64,000 nucleotides of DNA from JACKIC01 sp964543795 (lineage in GTDB: Bacteria > Planctomycetota > UBA1135 > UBA2386). A program made the position numbers and the translations under genes. How positions within the stretch are numbered: position 1 is the first letter of the stretch; each line of letters starts with the position of its first letter. The notes below the pieces were generated by a model that was not told the DNA's origin, did not search any database, and saw only the letters and a program-made list of their open reading frames with translations. Positions 62,478-64,000 of the stretch are shown in pieces. The stretch covers positions 62,001 to 126,000 of the forward strand of contig CAZIZN010000011.1 in assembly GCA_964543795.1 (NCBI GenBank), in the 5' to 3' direction.

Positions 62478-64000
62478 ATGTTCGCCCGCTTCCTCACCGG
62501 TGCAGTGATGTTCACCGCCCTCGCCCCGGCGCAGTTGCCGCCCGTGCCGGCGCCGGCGCAGAATCCCACCACCCCCGAGAAGGTCGTGCTCGGCAAGATC
62601 CTGTTCTGGGACGAGCAGCTCTCGAGCGACGATTCGATCGCCTGCGGGACCTGCCACGTGCCGACGGCCGGCGGCGGCGATCCGCGCTGGCAGGACGGCC
62701 TGCATCCGGGGCCCGACGGCGTCTACGCGACCGACGACGACATCGTCGGCTCCCCGGGCATCGCGCGGCAGGCGAGCAACGGCGACTTCGCGGTCGACGC
62801 GGTCTTCGGCCTGCGCCGCCAGGTGACGGCGCGCCAGGCCGGCACGAACCACGCCGCGGCCTTCCACAGCGACCTCTTCTGGGACGGCCGCGCGAGCACG
62901 ACCTTCGTCGACCCCGAGACGAACCAGGTCGTGATCCCGTTCGGCGGCGCGCTCGAGAGCCAGGCGCTCGGACCGATCCTCAGCACCGTCGAGATGGGCA
63001 TGGAGGGTCGCACCTGGCAGGACGTGCGCAGCAAGCTGCAGAACGCGCGCCCGCTGGCGTTGGCGCTGTCGCTGACGCCGGACGTGCAGGCGGCGCTGCA
63101 GCAGAATCCCACCTACCCCGACCTGTTCGCCGCGGCCTTCGGCGATCCGGCGATCGGCGCGGCCCGCATCGCCTTCGCGCTCGCCGCCTACCAGCGCACC
63201 CTGATCCCGGACCAGACTCCCTGGGACCGCTTCATGCAGGGCCAGACCTCGGCGATGAACATGATGCAGCAGCAGGGCTGGGGCCTGTTCCAGGGGGCAG
63301 GGCGCTGTGCTGCCTGCCACGTGCCGCCGCTGTTCCACGACGACCAGTTCCACAACCTCGGCCTGCGCTGGGCGAACGAGGACCGCGGACTCGGCGCCAT
63401 CACGCAGATCCCCGCCGACGACGGCGCCTTCAAGACGCCGACCCTGCGCAACACGGGGCTGCGGCCGCGGCTGTTCCACAACGGCCAGAGCCCCGGCCTG
63501 TCGGGTCCCGCGCAGATGAGCGACCCGGACTCCGTGCTCAACGTCTACCGCAACGGCGGCGGCGTCGATCGCAGCAACCTCGATCCGTTCCTGCTGCCGC
63601 TCGGCCAGCTCGGCGTGACGAACCAGGAACTGATGATGATCAACCAGTTCGTCGCGACGGCGCTGACGGACCCGCGCGCGGCGAACGCGCTGCCGCCGTT
63701 CGACCATCCGCGGCTGCGCAGCCTCGAACTGCCGACGTCGCGCGTGTTCGGTCAGGGGGTCGCCGGCGCCATGGAGCCGTTCTTCGTCGACAGCGTGCCG
63801 AGCCACCTCGGCAACCCCGACTGGAAGATCGGCCTCGCCGCCGCCACCGGCGCGCCGTTCGCCTACGTCGGCTACGGCCTGCAGTCGATCGAACCGGTCG
63901 CCCTGCTCGGCGGCCTGCCGTGGAACGTACAGGTCGCCGACGGCCGCCTGCTGGCGCTCGCGGGGCTGCCCGGCGAGCCCGCGCACGCGACGTGGCGCAT
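62478..64000 (+). CDS. Di-haem cytochrome c peroxidase-like protein (3' end outside window)
   Basis: At least 507 residues; the gene continues past the right edge. A signal peptide (about 1-19, FTALAPAQ) is followed by a CcpA/MauG-type di-haem peroxidase fold. It has LGKILFWDEQLSSDDSIAC, haem motif 1 CGTCHVP, FWDGRAST, AFALAAYQRTLI, haem motif 2 CAACHVPPLFHD, FHNLGLRW, FKTPTLRNTGLRPRLFHNG and SVLNVYRNGGG. The normal family ends near residue 410; here an extra domain begins around QGVAGAMEPFFVD and contains GLPWNVQVADGRLLALAGLPG, similar in pattern to the C-terminal module of the secreted protein at 12.7-14.5 kb. It probably reduces peroxide or oxidises a periplasmic substrate. Confidence 0.9.
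   Translation, partial: MFARFLTGAVMFTALAPAQLPPVPAPAQNPTTPEKVVLGKILFWDEQLSSDDSIACGTCHVPTAGGGDPRWQDGLHPGPDGVYATDDDIVGSPGIARQASNGDFAVDAVFGLRRQVTARQAGTNHAAAFHSDLFWDGRASTTFVDPETNQVVIPFGGALESQALGPILSTVEMGMEGRTWQDVRSKLQNARPLALALSLTPDVQAALQQNPTYPDLFAAAFGDPAIGAARIAFALAAYQRTLIPDQTPWDRFMQGQTSAMNMMQQQGWGLFQGAGRCAACHVPPLFHDDQFHNLGLRWANEDRGLGAITQIPADDGAFKTPTLRNTGLRPRLFHNGQSPGLSGPAQMSDPDSVLNVYRNGGGVDRSNLDPFLLPLGQLGVTNQELMMINQFVATALTDPRAANALPPFDHPRLRSLELPTSRVFGQGVAGAMEPFFVDSVPSHLGNPDWKIGLAAATGAPFAYVGYGLQSIEPVALLGGLPWNVQVADGRLLALAGLPGEPAHATWR

Overview
The window is about 72% GC and gene-dense on both strands. It comes from a bacterium that is very probably a high-GC planctomycete. The strongest evidence is the run from 54.4 to 60.3 kb: a secreted protein with planctomycete cytochrome c (PSCyt1), DUF1549 and DUF1553 modules, a Tat-exported DUF1501 protein, and a DUF2231-PSCyt1 fusion. 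Large secreted proteins with carboxypeptidase-regulatory-like repeats and a pathway kinase fused to an ATPase/TPR region fit the same picture. No rRNA, CRISPR array, insertion sequence, integrase or phage gene was found.

Layout. (1) 1-7.4 kb, plus strand: the 3' end of recC, then recB and recD (a RecBCD helicase-nuclease set), a CmoB-like methyltransferase and a YjbR/MmcQ protein. (2) 7.4-12.2 kb, minus strand, transcribed NIL-domain protein, gamma-glutamyltranspeptidase, rpe, accD, truD. (3) 12.2-14.9 kb: tRNA-Cys(GCA), a secreted duplicated-domain protein preceded by a strong hairpin and a sigma-54-like element, an 83-bp direct repeat, tRNA-Leu(UAA), and a 16-bp tandem array that begins inside the 3' end of that tRNA. 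(4) 14.9-20.75 kb, minus strand: an aerotolerance (BAT-type) operon, DUF58 - DUF4381-like - VWA - VWA - TPR - BatD, every junction a 4-bp stop/start overlap, and no MoxR ATPase. (5) 20.88-26.35 kb, plus strand: a sigma-54-dependent response regulator and a 1351-residue membrane-anchored TPR-like protein. (6) 26.25-36.9 kb, minus strand: an exosortase-associated exopolysaccharide operon (Wza - Wzz - O-glycosylation ligase/Wzy - amidotransferase - two GT4 glycosyltransferases - exosortase/EpsI fusion - DUF3473 polysaccharide deacetylase). The regulator and TPR protein resemble the PrsR/PrsT partners known from PEP-CTERM/exosortase loci, so regions 5 and 6 probably form one system.

(7) 37.1-48.5 kb: a large carboxypeptidase-regulatory-like protein, a GH63/MGH1-like glucosidase, an RluC/RluD-type pseudouridine synthase, a MoaD/ThiS-like protein paired with a BNR/sialidase-fold protein, a thioredoxin-fold protein that has lost its CXXC, a lipoprotein MsrB and cysS. 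(8) 48.5-54.4 kb: a PknK-like Ser/Thr kinase with ATPase/TPR region and a second carboxypeptidase-regulatory-like exported protein. (9) 54.4-64 kb: the planctomycete cytochrome/DUF1501 operon, a HEAT-like exported protein coupled to a CAP-domain protein, and the 5' part of a di-haem cytochrome c peroxidase-like protein cut by the window edge.

Expression architecture. Fourteen adjacent gene pairs share a 4-bp ATGA or GTGA overlap and two more share one base, so translational coupling is the rule. Several genes have a TANNNT box within about 6-14 nt of the start codon and no clear Shine-Dalgarno, which suggests very short leaders. The EPS operon has the best sigma-70-like promoter seen here (TTGCCA-16-TACGAT).
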